Positions 49,056 through 58,119 of a stretch of DNA of 64,000 nucleotides are shown here, one piece after another; position 1 is the stretch's first letter, and each line of letters opens with the position of its first letter. The position numbers were made by a program, and so were the translations under genes. The notes below the pieces were generated by a model. The model was not told the DNA's origin, did no database searches, and was given only the letters and a program-made list of their open reading frames with translations. The stretch lies in assembly GCF_003797125.1 (NCBI RefSeq), contig NZ_RKKE01000004.1:1-64000 (forward strand), given 5' to 3'. Origin of the DNA: Shewanella frigidimarina (lineage in GTDB: Bacteria > Pseudomonadota > Gammaproteobacteria > Enterobacterales > Shewanellaceae).

Positions 49056-50543
49056 ATGCCACAACAACATTGGTTTATGTGGGGAATAGATATTTTTTCC
49101 GGTCTTTTCTTAGTGTTATTTTGGTTATTATTGATCGCTGTAATTTACATGTTTATCGCTGACAAACTGCAAACAAAACAAGCAATACGACACAACTATC
49201 CTGTTATCGGTCGTTTTCGATATATATTTGAAAAACAAGGTGAGTTTTTTAGACAATACTTTTTTTCTCAAGATCGCGAAGAACTGCCGTTTAATCGAGC
49301 CGAACGCAGTTGGGTATATCGCGCAGCTAAAAATGTTGACCGAACAATTGCGTTTGGGTCGACACAAGTTCTGGATAAACCGGGTGCGGTAATGTTCATG
49401 AACTCAGCATTCCCGGTCAGTGATCATGACACTCACCAAACCATCGCAGTAACCATTGGTCCTGAATGTAAACACCCTTACACAACTGATAAAATTTGCC
49501 ATATCTCGGCAATGAGCTTTGGAGCCTTGTCTCGTCCAGCCGTTACAGCACTATCCCATGGCGCAGCAAAAGCAGGCTGTTGGCTCAATACTGGTGAGGG
49601 GGGGTTAAGCCCTTATCATCTCAAAGGACATTGTGATTTAGTTTTTCAGATAGGTACCGCTAAATACGGAGTGCGTAACGAGCATGGTCATTTAGATCCA
49701 CAAAAGCTGACCGATATTGCCGCTCATTCTGAAGTAAAAATGTTAGAAATTAAATTAAGCCAAGGTGCGAAACCTGGAAAAGGAGGCATTTTACCGGCAA
49801 TAAAAGTCACCGAAGAAATAGCAACCATTCGCGGTATTCCAGCAGGGCAAGACTCCATAAGCCCCAATGGCCATATTGAATTACATAATGTGGCTGACAT
49901 TGTCGATATGATCAATCAAGTAAGAGATATCACCGGTAAACCAACCGGTATTAAAGCGGTATTAGGTGATATGTCTTGGGTTACTGAATTCCTAGATGAA
50001 ATTGAGCGTCGTGGTATTGAATATGCGCCAGACTTTTTCACCTTAGACAGTTCCGATGGTGGTACGGGCGCTGCCCCCCAAGCTTTAATGGATAATGTGG
50101 GTTTACCACTGCGCCAAAGTTTACCGTTACTGGTTGATTTACTGAATGAACGTGGCTTTAAACAACGCATTAAGGTTATTGCGACCGGTAAAATGATCAT
50201 GCCGTCATACGTGGCATGGGCATTAGCCACTGGCGCCGACTTTATTGCCTCTGCTCGCGGAAACATGTTTGCCTTAGGTTGTATTCAATCGCTACAGTGC
50301 AACCGAGACACCTGCCCAACCGGTATAACCACTCACAATATACGATTGCAAAAAGGCTTAGATCCAAAAGATAAATCTGCACGAGTGGCAAACTACAATC
50401 ATTTCTTACATTACGATTTAACCATGATCGCACATTCATGTGGTGTAACCGACCCGAGATACTTAACCCGCCATCATGCCCGAATAGTGCAATCCACTGG
50501 TGTAGCAGTAACTCTCGATAAACATTACCGACACATGCAATAA
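49056..50543 (+). CDS. membrane-anchored FMN-binding glutamate synthase domain protein
   Basis: A 495-aa protein with two adjacent hydrophobic segments at the N-terminus (about residues 8-33) followed by the alpha/beta barrel of the glutamate synthase synthase-domain (GltS family). Features include 'ISAMSFGALS' and 'GEGGLSPYH' for FMN/2-oxoglutarate, 'DSSDGGTGAAPQ', and a [3Fe-4S] Cys set 'CIQSLQCNRDTCPTG'. It has no amidotransferase domain and no GltD partner nearby, so it is not a normal GOGAT. The natural reaction is unknown. AGGAA precedes the ATG by 7 bp. Confidence 0.87.
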   Translation: MPQQHWFMWGIDIFSGLFLVLFWLLLIAVIYMFIADKLQTKQAIRHNYPVIGRFRYIFEKQGEFFRQYFFSQDREELPFNRAERSWVYRAAKNVDRTIAFGSTQVLDKPGAVMFMNSAFPVSDHDTHQTIAVTIGPECKHPYTTDKICHISAMSFGALSRPAVTALSHGAAKAGCWLNTGEGGLSPYHLKGHCDLVFQIGTAKYGVRNEHGHLDPQKLTDIAAHSEVKMLEIKLSQGAKPGKGGILPAIKVTEEIATIRGIPAGQDSISPNGHIELHNVADIVDMINQVRDITGKPTGIKAVLGDMSWVTEFLDEIERRGIEYAPDFFTLDSSDGGTGAAPQALMDNVGLPLRQSLPLLVDLLNERGFKQRIKVIATGKMIMPSYVAWALATGADFIASARGNMFALGCIQSLQCNRDTCPTGITTHNIRLQKGLDPKDKSARVANYNHFLHYDLTMIAHSCGVTDPRYLTRHHARIVQSTGVAVTLDKHYRHMQ

Positions 50544-50624
50544 AGTAGACCATCAATCACAGTAAATAACTGGGGGCCCCTAGCGGATTACTTTGCCGAA
50601 GTTAAGAAAACGTGTACAATATAC

Positions 50625-50667
50625 TTTGATATCGATCACAGTAAGTAGCCTTAATGTGATTTTAAAT
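50625..50667 (+). promoter_or_regulatory. CRP/EtrA-type class II promoter of the CxxC small gene
   Basis: TTTGA-N6-TCACA (50625-50640), which also reads TTGAT-N4-ATCAC, fits CRP with one mismatch and FNR/EtrA with one. A -10-like TTAAAT lies at 50662-50667. The expected start near 50674 puts the site centre about -41.5, the class II activator position. Confidence 0.6.
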
Positions 50668-50692
50668 AGGCACTAATTCAGAGGATTTCGCG

Positions 50693-50884
50693 TTGAACAT
50701 AAAAACGAATGCAGTAGATCTAAATGTCAAAAGCTTAAGTTTAAGCTGTAAAAACTGTAATCGAATGACAGAAATCGAAGGTGAATTTGTGTGTTTTGAA
50801 CAAGGTAGAATTAAGCGCTTAACACTAGATCCGTCTCCAGCAGCACTCATAAAAATGGTGTGTATTGGTTGGCAGAAAAAGTAA
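50693..50884 (+). CDS. small Cys-containing protein, 63 aa
   Basis: A short gene I do not recognise. It probably starts with TTG, with GAGG 8 bp upstream. The product has 'SCKNC' (CxxC, about residues 19-22), further Cys near 34 and 57, and a basic C-terminus; it could bind a metal or take part in redox chemistry. It sits behind a CRP/EtrA-type promoter. An ATG 24 codons in would remove the CxxC motif and lacks a comparable ribosome site. Confidence 0.6.
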   Translation: MNIKTNAVDLNVKSLSLSCKNCNRMTEIEGEFVCFEQGRIKRLTLDPSPAALIKMVCIGWQKK

Positions 50885-51118
50885 GCTTTTGATAATTAGT
50901 AGCAGCACTCGTCACCACTGAATCAACTCAATATAATTCCTATCTTCTTCCAAGTATTTGATAACATAAACCAGCCAAATAATAGCGGTTAAAATCAATT
51001 GAACATTTCAAAAAAATCCGTTGATATCACTTTATCTGCAAATTATGCAAATCAATGACCCTGCATGAGTTAATTAAACCGATTTAAACTAGAAAAGAAT
51101 GTTCTGCGGACCATCACT

Positions 51119-51337
51119 TTATTTAATAATATTTTTATCGAGGTCGTTGTTCATAGACTTAGCTAAAGTGAGCCCACGAGTTGTTACCCTTAAGCCAGCA
51201 CACAAGTCGTTATAAACAATGTTAATAGCATCATCAGACATGCTACGTGTTTTAAGCATTGCCATAATAGCAAACCAATCAGTTGTCACTTGATGTCGGG
51301 TGCCTTCTAGCGCCGCAATTAACGCAATATTATGCAC
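51119..51337 (-). CDS. hypothetical protein, 72 aa
   Basis: A short soluble protein, helical in appearance ('TTDWFAIMAMLKTRSMSDDAINIVYNDL' region), which I do not recognise. The start is GTG with an excellent ribosome site, GGAGGTGA, at the right distance, the main reason to believe the gene. It is followed on the minus strand by AT-rich sequence without a clear terminator. Confidence 0.65.
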   Translation of the reverse strand: MHNIALIAALEGTRHQVTTDWFAIMAMLKTRSMSDDAINIVYNDLCAGLRVTTRGLTLAKSMNNDLDKNIIK

Positions 51338-51620
51338 AAGTCACCTCCATACACGAATTCGCACCTTTAATAAAATCCAATTGATTGAAAAATAAAGTTA
51401 TCCGGAATAAATAACCCACAAGTTAGGCTATAGATTAACTGCGTTGATCACTGTCGTCAAAAAATTCATTAGCCTTAAATATAACCAGACGATTTAAACA
51501 CCATTCAGCGCTGTTAAAGTAGTCAGATATTGAACTTTTACGCTATAAATAGGTTCTTATTTGTACCGATGACGGTATTTTATCCGACAACATCAGGTAG
51601 CAATATTCATTGTTTAACCC

Positions 51621-53414
51621 TTACCCATTCGCCAAATCTTTCTGTTCATGTTGAATATGCCAAAGCCGAGCATAAAGCCCTTGTTGAGCTAACAAACTGG
51701 CATGTGTTCCATGCTCAACAATCTTACCTTTACTCAATACGACTATTTGGTCTGCATCAATAATGGTCGATAAACGATGGGCTACCACTAAACTTGTATG
51801 ACCTTTTGCTGCATCTCGCAAAGCACTCAAAATGGCTTGCTCAGAGCGTGAATCTAATGACGATGTGGCTTCATCAAACACTAAAATAGGTGCACCTTTC
51901 AACACCGCTCTAGCAATAGCAACACGTTGCTTTTCGCCGCCAGAGAGCTTTAATCCTCGCTCACCGACCTTGGTATTACCTTTATCTGGCAATGATTCAA
52001 TAAAGTCGCTCAAATGAGCCAATTTAATCGCCGCGATAATCTCATCGTGAGTCGCATCTGAGCGACCATACCTAATATTTTCATAAATAGAATCATTAAA
52101 TAAGACGGTATCTTGCGGTACCACTGCGATAGATCTTCTTAAGGCCTGTTGGCTAAGCTGACGCACATCAATACCATCAATAGTGATAGACCCACGGTCA
52201 ACATCATAAAAGCGGAATAACAATTTAATGATTGTTGATTTACCTGCGCCACTGTCGCCCACTACGGCAATTTTTTTCCCTGCTGGCACATCAAAACTGA
52301 CACTGTTTAAAATAGCGCGTTGATCGTAATGAAAGCTTACATCGGTGAATTTTATCGCACCGACAGTGGGACTGGCTTCAATTGCATCGACATGGTCTAA
52401 CACTTGTGGTTGTTTGGCTAAAATATCAAACATACGTTCAATGTTAGCTAATGCTCCACGGATTTCGCGGTAAACAAAGCCTAAAAAATTTAATGGAATA
52501 AACAGCTGCATCATAAAAGCATTAATGAGGACAAAGTCACCAATTGTCATCGAGCCTTGGCTCACTTCATAAGCAGCCAGCCCCATCATCGCCGTCATAG
52601 CAACAGCAATAATTAATGCCTGACCACCGTTAAGAGCAAACAATGATAAGCGGTTTTTCCGCTTTGCCACTTCCCATTGTTCAAGTGCAGAATCATATCG
52701 TTGTGACTCAAATTCTTCATTGTTAAAATATTTTACAGTTTCATAATTTAACAAACTATCGATTGAACGAGTATTAGCTAGTGAGTCAGCTCTTGCAGCA
52801 TCACGCACATAACCGGTGCGCCACTCTGTTGCCACAATTGAATAACCAATATAGGCAACCACAGAAAACAAGGTGATCAGTGCAAAACTGACGCCATAGT
52901 TATAAAAGAAAATACCAATCACTAAGGCAATCTCAAGCAGTGTTGGCACAATATTAAATACCATAAAGCGCATTAAAAAACTGACGCCACTGGTGCCACG
53001 TTCAATATCGCGAGACAGGCCACCGGTACGGCGATCTAAATGAAAATCAAGATCGAGCCGATGTAAATGTTCAAAAACAGCCCTTCCAAGGCGGCGAATT
53101 GCTCGTTCAGTAACGCGGCCAAATAACGTATCCCGTATCTCGCCAATAATGACATTGAGCAAACGGACCATGCCATAAGCTAGCACCAATCCGATAGGAA
53201 CGGCGATGATCTGGGCTGCGGATTGTTTATCCAGCGTGTCGACTAATTCTTTCAGAATAAATGGCAGCCCAACACTCGCGATTTTAGCAACGATTAAGCA
53301 AATCATGGCTAACAAGACTCGTGCTTTAAATTCTAATAAATATGGCCATAATAATCTTAAAACATGCCAATTTAACTTCCCTACCGGGCCTTCGAAGTAC
53401 GCAGAAGGTCTCAT
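51621..53414 (-). CDS. ABC exporter, Atm1/HMT1 family (ATPase-permease)
   Basis: A 597-aa half-transporter: six membrane segments in residues about 20-310, then an ATPase with Walker A 'GDSGAGKST', signature 'KLSGGEKQR', Walker B 'ILVFDEATSSLD' and the switch His in 'VVAHRLSTI'. 'LLNYETVKYFNNE' is a hallmark of the Atm1/ABCB7 group, whose members export glutathione-derived sulfur or metal compounds. GGAGC precedes the ATG. Substrate not testable from sequence. Confidence 0.9.
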   Translation of the reverse strand: MRPSAYFEGPVGKLNWHVLRLLWPYLLEFKARVLLAMICLIVAKIASVGLPFILKELVDTLDKQSAAQIIAVPIGLVLAYGMVRLLNVIIGEIRDTLFGRVTERAIRRLGRAVFEHLHRLDLDFHLDRRTGGLSRDIERGTSGVSFLMRFMVFNIVPTLLEIALVIGIFFYNYGVSFALITLFSVVAYIGYSIVATEWRTGYVRDAARADSLANTRSIDSLLNYETVKYFNNEEFESQRYDSALEQWEVAKRKNRLSLFALNGGQALIIAVAMTAMMGLAAYEVSQGSMTIGDFVLINAFMMQLFIPLNFLGFVYREIRGALANIERMFDILAKQPQVLDHVDAIEASPTVGAIKFTDVSFHYDQRAILNSVSFDVPAGKKIAVVGDSGAGKSTIIKLLFRFYDVDRGSITIDGIDVRQLSQQALRRSIAVVPQDTVLFNDSIYENIRYGRSDATHDEIIAAIKLAHLSDFIESLPDKGNTKVGERGLKLSGGEKQRVAIARAVLKGAPILVFDEATSSLDSRSEQAILSALRDAAKGHTSLVVAHRLSTIIDADQIVVLSKGKIVEHGTHASLLAQQGLYARLWHIQHEQKDLANG

Positions 53415-53765
53415 TTATGCTCCAGTTGATTACTACTGCTATAGGCAGTTCACCACGATCTAATATTGATTGTCTTATTATATGTCATTTTCTAATCAGA
53501 CATCGGTCACATTACGATGGATTAAGTCCGCACTCATTTTTATCATAAAATGGCTATTTTAATGTCACGCAAGTACTACTTTAGAACAACCAAAGAATGA
53601 AATTACACAGACTAAAATACTACTTTTTAATTTTTTTTAGCCATTTTGTGCTTTTTTAAGCTAAATAGAGTTATTTCTGTAAGCAGAATTTGTTACTCTT
53701 CGAGTACAGATAAACGCCTATTTGATAATAAACAAATAACGATTTACTAGTTTAAAGGATGCTTT
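53415..53765. other. 351-bp intergenic region
   Basis: Divergent region between the Atm1-like gene and the 58-aa gene. It is AT-rich with T-tracts (53625-53640) and has no recognised site. Confidence 0.5.
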
Positions 53766-53942
53766 ATGTTGGATAGCTCGAAAATTCAATACCCACCATT
53801 ACAACTAATACAAACATGGGTATGGATGATGATTGAATCAGGTAACCCTGAACTGCAAGATAAAGGTCGTGATAATCTTATCTCTGCTTTTGGCAGTTTA
53901 GCGAAGGCCAATGAATACTTAGTACAACATATAAAAAAATAA
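53766..53942 (+). CDS. small protein, 58 aa
   Basis: A short gene with AAAGGA 7 bp before its ATG and a terminator overlapping its stop codon. The product starts 'MLDSSKIQYPPLQLIQTWVW' and is amphipathic and helical, with Trp/Met-rich residues 15-21 and a Lys-rich end. Not recognised. The ribosome site and terminator make it a real gene in all likelihood. Confidence 0.75.
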   Translation: MLDSSKIQYPPLQLIQTWVWMMIESGNPELQDKGRDNLISAFGSLAKANEYLVQHIKK

Positions 53943-53966
53943 GGCGCATTGAGCGCCTTATTTTTT
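53941..53966. terminator. terminator after the 58-aa gene
   Basis: AAGGCGC and GCGCCTT pair around ATTGA, followed by ATTTTTTAG. The stem overlaps the stop codon. It may also serve the convergent aroG. Confidence 0.9.
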
Positions 53967-53986
53967 AGGTGTGACTAACTTAAATA

Positions 53987-55042
53987 TCAGGCTTGACGTC
54001 GGTCAAGTACACTCTTATTGAGTGTTGCTAAAAGTGACTCTGTGTCATCCCAACCAATACAAGCATCCGTTACGCTCTGTCCGTAGCACAATTCACTACC
54101 TTCAATGAGGTCTTGGCGTCCTTCAACTAAATGACTTTCAACCATCACACCAAAAATAGCATGATTACCTTGAGATATTTGCCCAGCGACATCATCGGCA
54201 ACCAGCATCTGCTTTTTATAATCTTTACTACTATTAGCATGGCTAAAATCAATCATAATATTGCCAGTTAAGCCTGACTTAGCAAGCTGTTTGGCGATAT
54301 CAGACACATGTTCGGCACTATAGTTAGGTGCTCGACCCCCACGTAAAATGATATGGCAATCTGGATTCCCTTTAGTTGACACTATGGCCGAATGACCAAA
54401 CTTAGTAACCGACAAGAAATGATGTGGCGCACTCGCGGCTCCAATGGCATCAATAGCCACTTTAATGGTTCCGTCGGTACCATTTTTAAATCCTACAGGA
54501 CAAGACAGCCCCGATGATAATTCACGGTGTACTTGAGATTCGGTAGTACGTGCGCCGATGGCACCCCAACACATCATGTCAGCAACATATTGAGGTGTGA
54601 TCATATCTAAAAACTCACCTGCTGTTGGCATTCCTGAGTCATTTAAATCGACAAGTAATTTACGAGCGGTCCGTAAACCATCATTTAATTGAAAACTGTT
54701 ATCCATATAAGGATCATTAATTAACCCTTTCCAACCGACTGTCGTTCTCGGCTTTTCAAAATACACTCGCATGACAATTTCAAGCTGATTTTTATACTGT
54801 TCCCGCAATTTAACTAAGCGTTGACCATACTCTAAGGCGGCAACAGGATCGTGAATTGAACAAGGGCCAATCACCACTAATAAGCGATCATCTTTACGGG
54901 CTAAAATTTGATGAATACTGTTACGCGCATTAAAAACAGTTGATGATGCATGTTCGGTTGCCGGAAATCGTTCTAGAATCGCAATGGGTGGCAGCAATTC
55001 TTTTATTTCATCGATACGAATATCGTCATTTTGATAATGCAT
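53987..55042 (-). CDS. aroG: DAHP synthase (3-deoxy-7-phosphoheptulonate synthase), AroG type
   Basis: First step of aromatic amino acid synthesis: erythrose-4-phosphate plus phosphoenolpyruvate. The 351-aa type I-alpha enzyme has 'VIGPCSIHDP' (metal-binding Cys), 'FEKPRTTVGWKGLI', 'GARTTESQVHRE' and 'IDFSHANSSK'. The N-terminus 'MHYQNDDIRIDEIKELLPP' is closest to E. coli AroG, the Phe-sensitive isozyme. The exact feedback effector cannot be proved here. No TyrR or TrpR box was clear in the upstream region. Confidence 0.93.
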   Translation of the reverse strand: MHYQNDDIRIDEIKELLPPIAILERFPATEHASSTVFNARNSIHQILARKDDRLLVVIGPCSIHDPVAALEYGQRLVKLREQYKNQLEIVMRVYFEKPRTTVGWKGLINDPYMDNSFQLNDGLRTARKLLVDLNDSGMPTAGEFLDMITPQYVADMMCWGAIGARTTESQVHRELSSGLSCPVGFKNGTDGTIKVAIDAIGAASAPHHFLSVTKFGHSAIVSTKGNPDCHIILRGGRAPNYSAEHVSDIAKQLAKSGLTGNIMIDFSHANSSKDYKKQMLVADDVAGQISQGNHAIFGVMVESHLVEGRQDLIEGSELCYGQSVTDACIGWDDTESLLATLNKSVLDRRQA

Positions 55043-55394
55043 AGTGGTTACAACTCCGGCAAAACGTCTTATGTGTCTGATTCAGTAAAAATAAATCAGC
55101 TGATACGATTCATTAAAAATGATAAAAAACCATCGAAAAAATGAACATGAATCATCAATTTAACCAGTATCTATCGACAAATCAATCAAGTATTATTCAT
55201 CAGTGCCGATAACAGAGACTATACATAAGTGATTGGGAATACGTAATAAGAAGCAATAGCAACTCAGCTAAGTTAACGGCTGCGTAAAACGAGTATGGAA
55301 TACACTTATACATTGATTGTTTAGCACCTAATATCACTAAAACAAACTGTCTTATCAAAAAGACACTCTAATGATATTAATATGCTTTACTTTA
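55043..55394. other. aroG upstream region
   Basis: AT-rich divergent intergenic DNA. No gene was supported. It holds the aroG promoter on the minus strand; no regulator box was convincing. Confidence 0.5.
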
Positions 55395-55417
55395 GTGATT
55401 AACATCATTAATTCAAC
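55395..55417. promoter_or_regulatory. FNR/EtrA-like site and shared 22-bp element (copy 2)
   Basis: GTGATTAACATCAT (55395-55408) has the TGAT-N4-ATCA core of FNR/EtrA sites. 55396-55417 matches 48973-48994 at 20 of 22 positions. It lies about 77 bp upstream of the likely TTG start of the next gene. Confidence 0.45.
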
Positions 55418-55472
55418 ACAAGGAAGATGAGCGACTTAATACTTGGCAAGCTATCAAGAGGAGGGTAACACA

Positions 55473-56315
55473 TTGAAATATTGGTCAATTTTTTTATTAA
55501 GCTTATTATTAACTCTTTGCTATCCCGCCATTGCCACGTCCGTTGATCCAATCGATGATGTACACGAATTAGTCGAATTTCACTCGCAAACTTACCATGA
55601 AAAATTGATTCCAGTCATTGATAGTATTAGTTTTTCTACCAGTAACAGTATTGCACCTTATTTCTTTACCGATGAAAATGCTGGCGTGCAGTATGACCTT
55701 TTGAAGGCAGCTCTGAACAGTGAAAATATAGACATAAAAGAAATTGTTCATGCGCCTAATTTACGTGCACAGCGTCTAGTTAAAACCAATAAAATAGACT
55801 GCATGATCAATGCCCCTGATAATGTGGAAGGACTGTTTTATACGCAAAGCTTACTTGAATATCAAAATAGCGTGTTTTACTTATCAAGAAACAACCTTCA
55901 AATTGAACAATTTAACGATCTTAGCGCATTGTCTATTTTAGGATTTCAAAACTCAAAACAATACTTAGGTGATGAGTTTAAAGACATCGCGAATGCTAAC
56001 CCTCACTACAGTGAAATAACCAATCAAAAAAGCCAAGTGGTGATGTTATTTAATGGATATGTTGAAGTCATTGTTTTAGAAAGACGGATATTTGAATATT
56101 ATCGTCATTTACTCAAATCAAAACTCGATACCAGTATCCCAGTAACAGAAGTGGTACTGTTTGACCCTGCACAACGAAAAATTGCTTGTCATGATCAAAT
56201 AATAGCTAACCGAGTAGATAGTGCTATTACTACACTCAAACAGTCATATCGCTACCAAGAGATACTCGACCTAGCTGAACAAAACAATTATCAACCACAG
56301 CATCAAATGCCTTAA
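55473..56315 (+). CDS. periplasmic solute-binding family protein (SBP_bac_3-like)
   Basis: A 280-aa exported protein resembling type 3 solute-binding proteins, without transporter genes beside it. The probable start is a TTG with AGAGGAGGG 7 bp upstream, giving a good signal peptide ('MKYWSIFLLSLLLTLCYPAIATS' region). The domain shows 'APYFFTDENAGVQYDLLKAAL' and 'RLVKTNKIDCMINAP' patterns. Orphan members often act as sensors or in signalling, so a transport role is not implied. Confidence 0.7.
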   Translation: MKYWSIFLLSLLLTLCYPAIATSVDPIDDVHELVEFHSQTYHEKLIPVIDSISFSTSNSIAPYFFTDENAGVQYDLLKAALNSENIDIKEIVHAPNLRAQRLVKTNKIDCMINAPDNVEGLFYTQSLLEYQNSVFYLSRNNLQIEQFNDLSALSILGFQNSKQYLGDEFKDIANANPHYSEITNQKSQVVMLFNGYVEVIVLERRIFEYYRHLLKSKLDTSIPVTEVVLFDPAQRKIACHDQIIANRVDSAITTLKQSYRYQEILDLAEQNNYQPQHQMP

Positions 56316-56320
56316 AGGTA

Positions 56321-57541
56321 CTAATTCTGTTTCAACGCTTGCAGCTTAATTTGGTAGCGTTGCTTATTACTATTATCACTTAAGGCCAACGCACGTTTAA
56401 GATTTTTCTCAGCCAACCGCTCTTCACCCGTTGCCCAATAAGCCCTAGACAAACCAAAATAAAACTCATGGCGATAATCCGCTTTATCAACAGCTCGTTT
56501 ATACCATATGAGTGCATCTTGATATTGCTTATCAAAATACGCTTGTTGAGCCATGTCAAAATAATAAAACGGATTATTTATTCTCGCGAGCTCAAGCACC
56601 TTATGTATTTGTGCCCATTCATCTAAACGTCCTTGTTGACCTAAAATCAACGCCAAATTGTATAATGTCGTTAAATCTTGAGAGTCAATTTGTAGCGCTA
56701 AACGATATGCATATTCAGCCTCATCTTCGTAGCCCTTATGTCGATAAATAACCGCTAGGGTATTGATTGCTGCAACATGTTGCGGATCCAGTTGAATGCT
56801 TTTTTTAACCAATGCATAAGCTGTATCATAATCGGTGTTAATCAACGCTTCTGCTGCAATATTGTTATAAAACATCGAGGTTAACTGGCGCTTATTAACT
56901 GTTTTTTTATGATAAGCACGCACAGAACGTTCAGGTAAAAAGTCCACTAGAACATCTGTACCTCTAAATAACACTGTGTTATTTGACCTCGGAGGTAATA
57001 AACGTAAATTAACGTGACCATTAACTAAATAAAAACCACCTCGTCTATCCCACACGGGTTCAATATCGATGTCATTAAACTCCACGGGCACATTTAACGC
57101 ATCAGCCAGTGCTGCCGACAACACAACCAAAGACATACAATTACCTTGACGATTAAGCACGGTTTCACTGGCCGAGCGAGTCACATTATCACGGTATTCA
57201 AAACCACCATCTTGTGCGCCTATATATTGCGCCAACCATTCATTAGCCATAACATTTTGATTACGAAGAGTACCATCGGCTTGAAACTGTCGTCTAAATT
57301 GTGCGACAAACTTTTCAGGTAAACGATAAATATCATCAATAGACACAGTATCAACAGGCATGAACATTTCATCATGAAATAGGTCAGCAATCTTTACAGC
57401 TTTGTTTTGGGGTTGAGTTGATTGACAAGCACTCATACTGAAAAGTAAAACAGTAAACAGTAGATGAGTCCATTTAGGTTTTAATTGGTCATCATGAGTA
57501 AGGGGATTAATCTCTGTCTTTTTTGAGTGATGAGTTAACAT
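56321..57541 (-). CDS. transglutaminase-like / TPR lipoprotein
   Basis: A 406-aa protein with an N-terminal hydrophilic leader, a hydrophobic segment ending in the lipobox-like 'SMSAC' (about residues 35-39), a transglutaminase-type domain with the catalytic Cys in 'NRQGNCMSLVVLSAALADAL' and His in 'VNGHVNL', and at least three TPR repeats (about 240-400, for example 'AAINTLAVIYRHKGYEDEAEYAY'). The combination suggests an envelope assembly or peptidase-like role. The catalytic Asp is not certain. It converges with the binding-protein gene. Confidence 0.75.
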   Translation of the reverse strand: MLTHHSKKTEINPLTHDDQLKPKWTHLLFTVLLFSMSACQSTQPQNKAVKIADLFHDEMFMPVDTVSIDDIYRLPEKFVAQFRRQFQADGTLRNQNVMANEWLAQYIGAQDGGFEYRDNVTRSASETVLNRQGNCMSLVVLSAALADALNVPVEFNDIDIEPVWDRRGGFYLVNGHVNLRLLPPRSNNTVLFRGTDVLVDFLPERSVRAYHKKTVNKRQLTSMFYNNIAAEALINTDYDTAYALVKKSIQLDPQHVAAINTLAVIYRHKGYEDEAEYAYRLALQIDSQDLTTLYNLALILGQQGRLDEWAQIHKVLELARINNPFYYFDMAQQAYFDKQYQDALIWYKRAVDKADYRHEFYFGLSRAYWATGEERLAEKNLKRALALSDNSNKQRYQIKLQALKQN

Positions 57542-57638
57542 TATTCAGCCCTCAGATAGGAATACGCTATCTAAAAGCATAGTCAATAGTTACCCATTAG
57601 GCCAAAACTACAACGGTAAGGTTGTAACGACTTATTTG

Positions 57639-57968
57639 CTACTGAGGTGGATTATCACTAACTGGAGGATCTATTTGGATAAAAAGTTGTCTGTCTTGAT
57701 ATTCATAGGGACGATAAAATTGATGGCCACAGCTAAAATAATCAAATGGTGACGTCACGGCTAAGCAACCGATAGGCAATGATTGTAAAATCGTTATCTG
57801 CTGTTGCTGCCTTAACAACTCTTGCCATTGGTGCTGTTGTAATACAAGATCGCGTACAGCAAAAGCATCAAAAGGCGTTGATGACTGGCGCACCACAACG
57901 GTGCCAGCATGGCTCGTCGCACTCAATAACAAAGATCCCATTAATAAATTTATCAGTGCTGGTTTCAT
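57639..57968 (-). CDS. hypothetical exported protein, 109 aa
   Basis: Signal peptide to about residue 21 ('SATSHA'), then a Gln-rich helical stretch ('LVLQQHQWQELLRQQQQI') and a Cys pair ('IGCLAV', 'YFSCGH'). No family recognised. The ATG with GAGG 5 bp upstream is preferred over the one directly before it. Confidence 0.55.
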   Translation of the reverse strand: MKPALINLLMGSLLLSATSHAGTVVVRQSSTPFDAFAVRDLVLQQHQWQELLRQQQQITILQSLPIGCLAVTSPFDYFSCGHQFYRPYEYQDRQLFIQIDPPVSDNPPQ

Positions 57969-58071
57969 CATTACCTCGTCACAAATTTCATCTTATAGTG
58001 TATACCGTTAAGCTAGCACATCCTTCATTATTTACCTCAAGTAAGTCGATAATAATGTTATTAATCCATAA

Positions 58072-58100
58072 AAAAACAGAACCTAAAGGTTCTGTTTTCA
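58072..58100 (-). terminator. terminator after amtB
   Basis: AAAACAGAACC and GGTTCTGTTTT pair around TAAA. On the minus strand the stem is followed by TTTTTTTA. Confidence 0.92.
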
Positions 58101-58119
58101 ATGTTAGCTAATTAACTCA

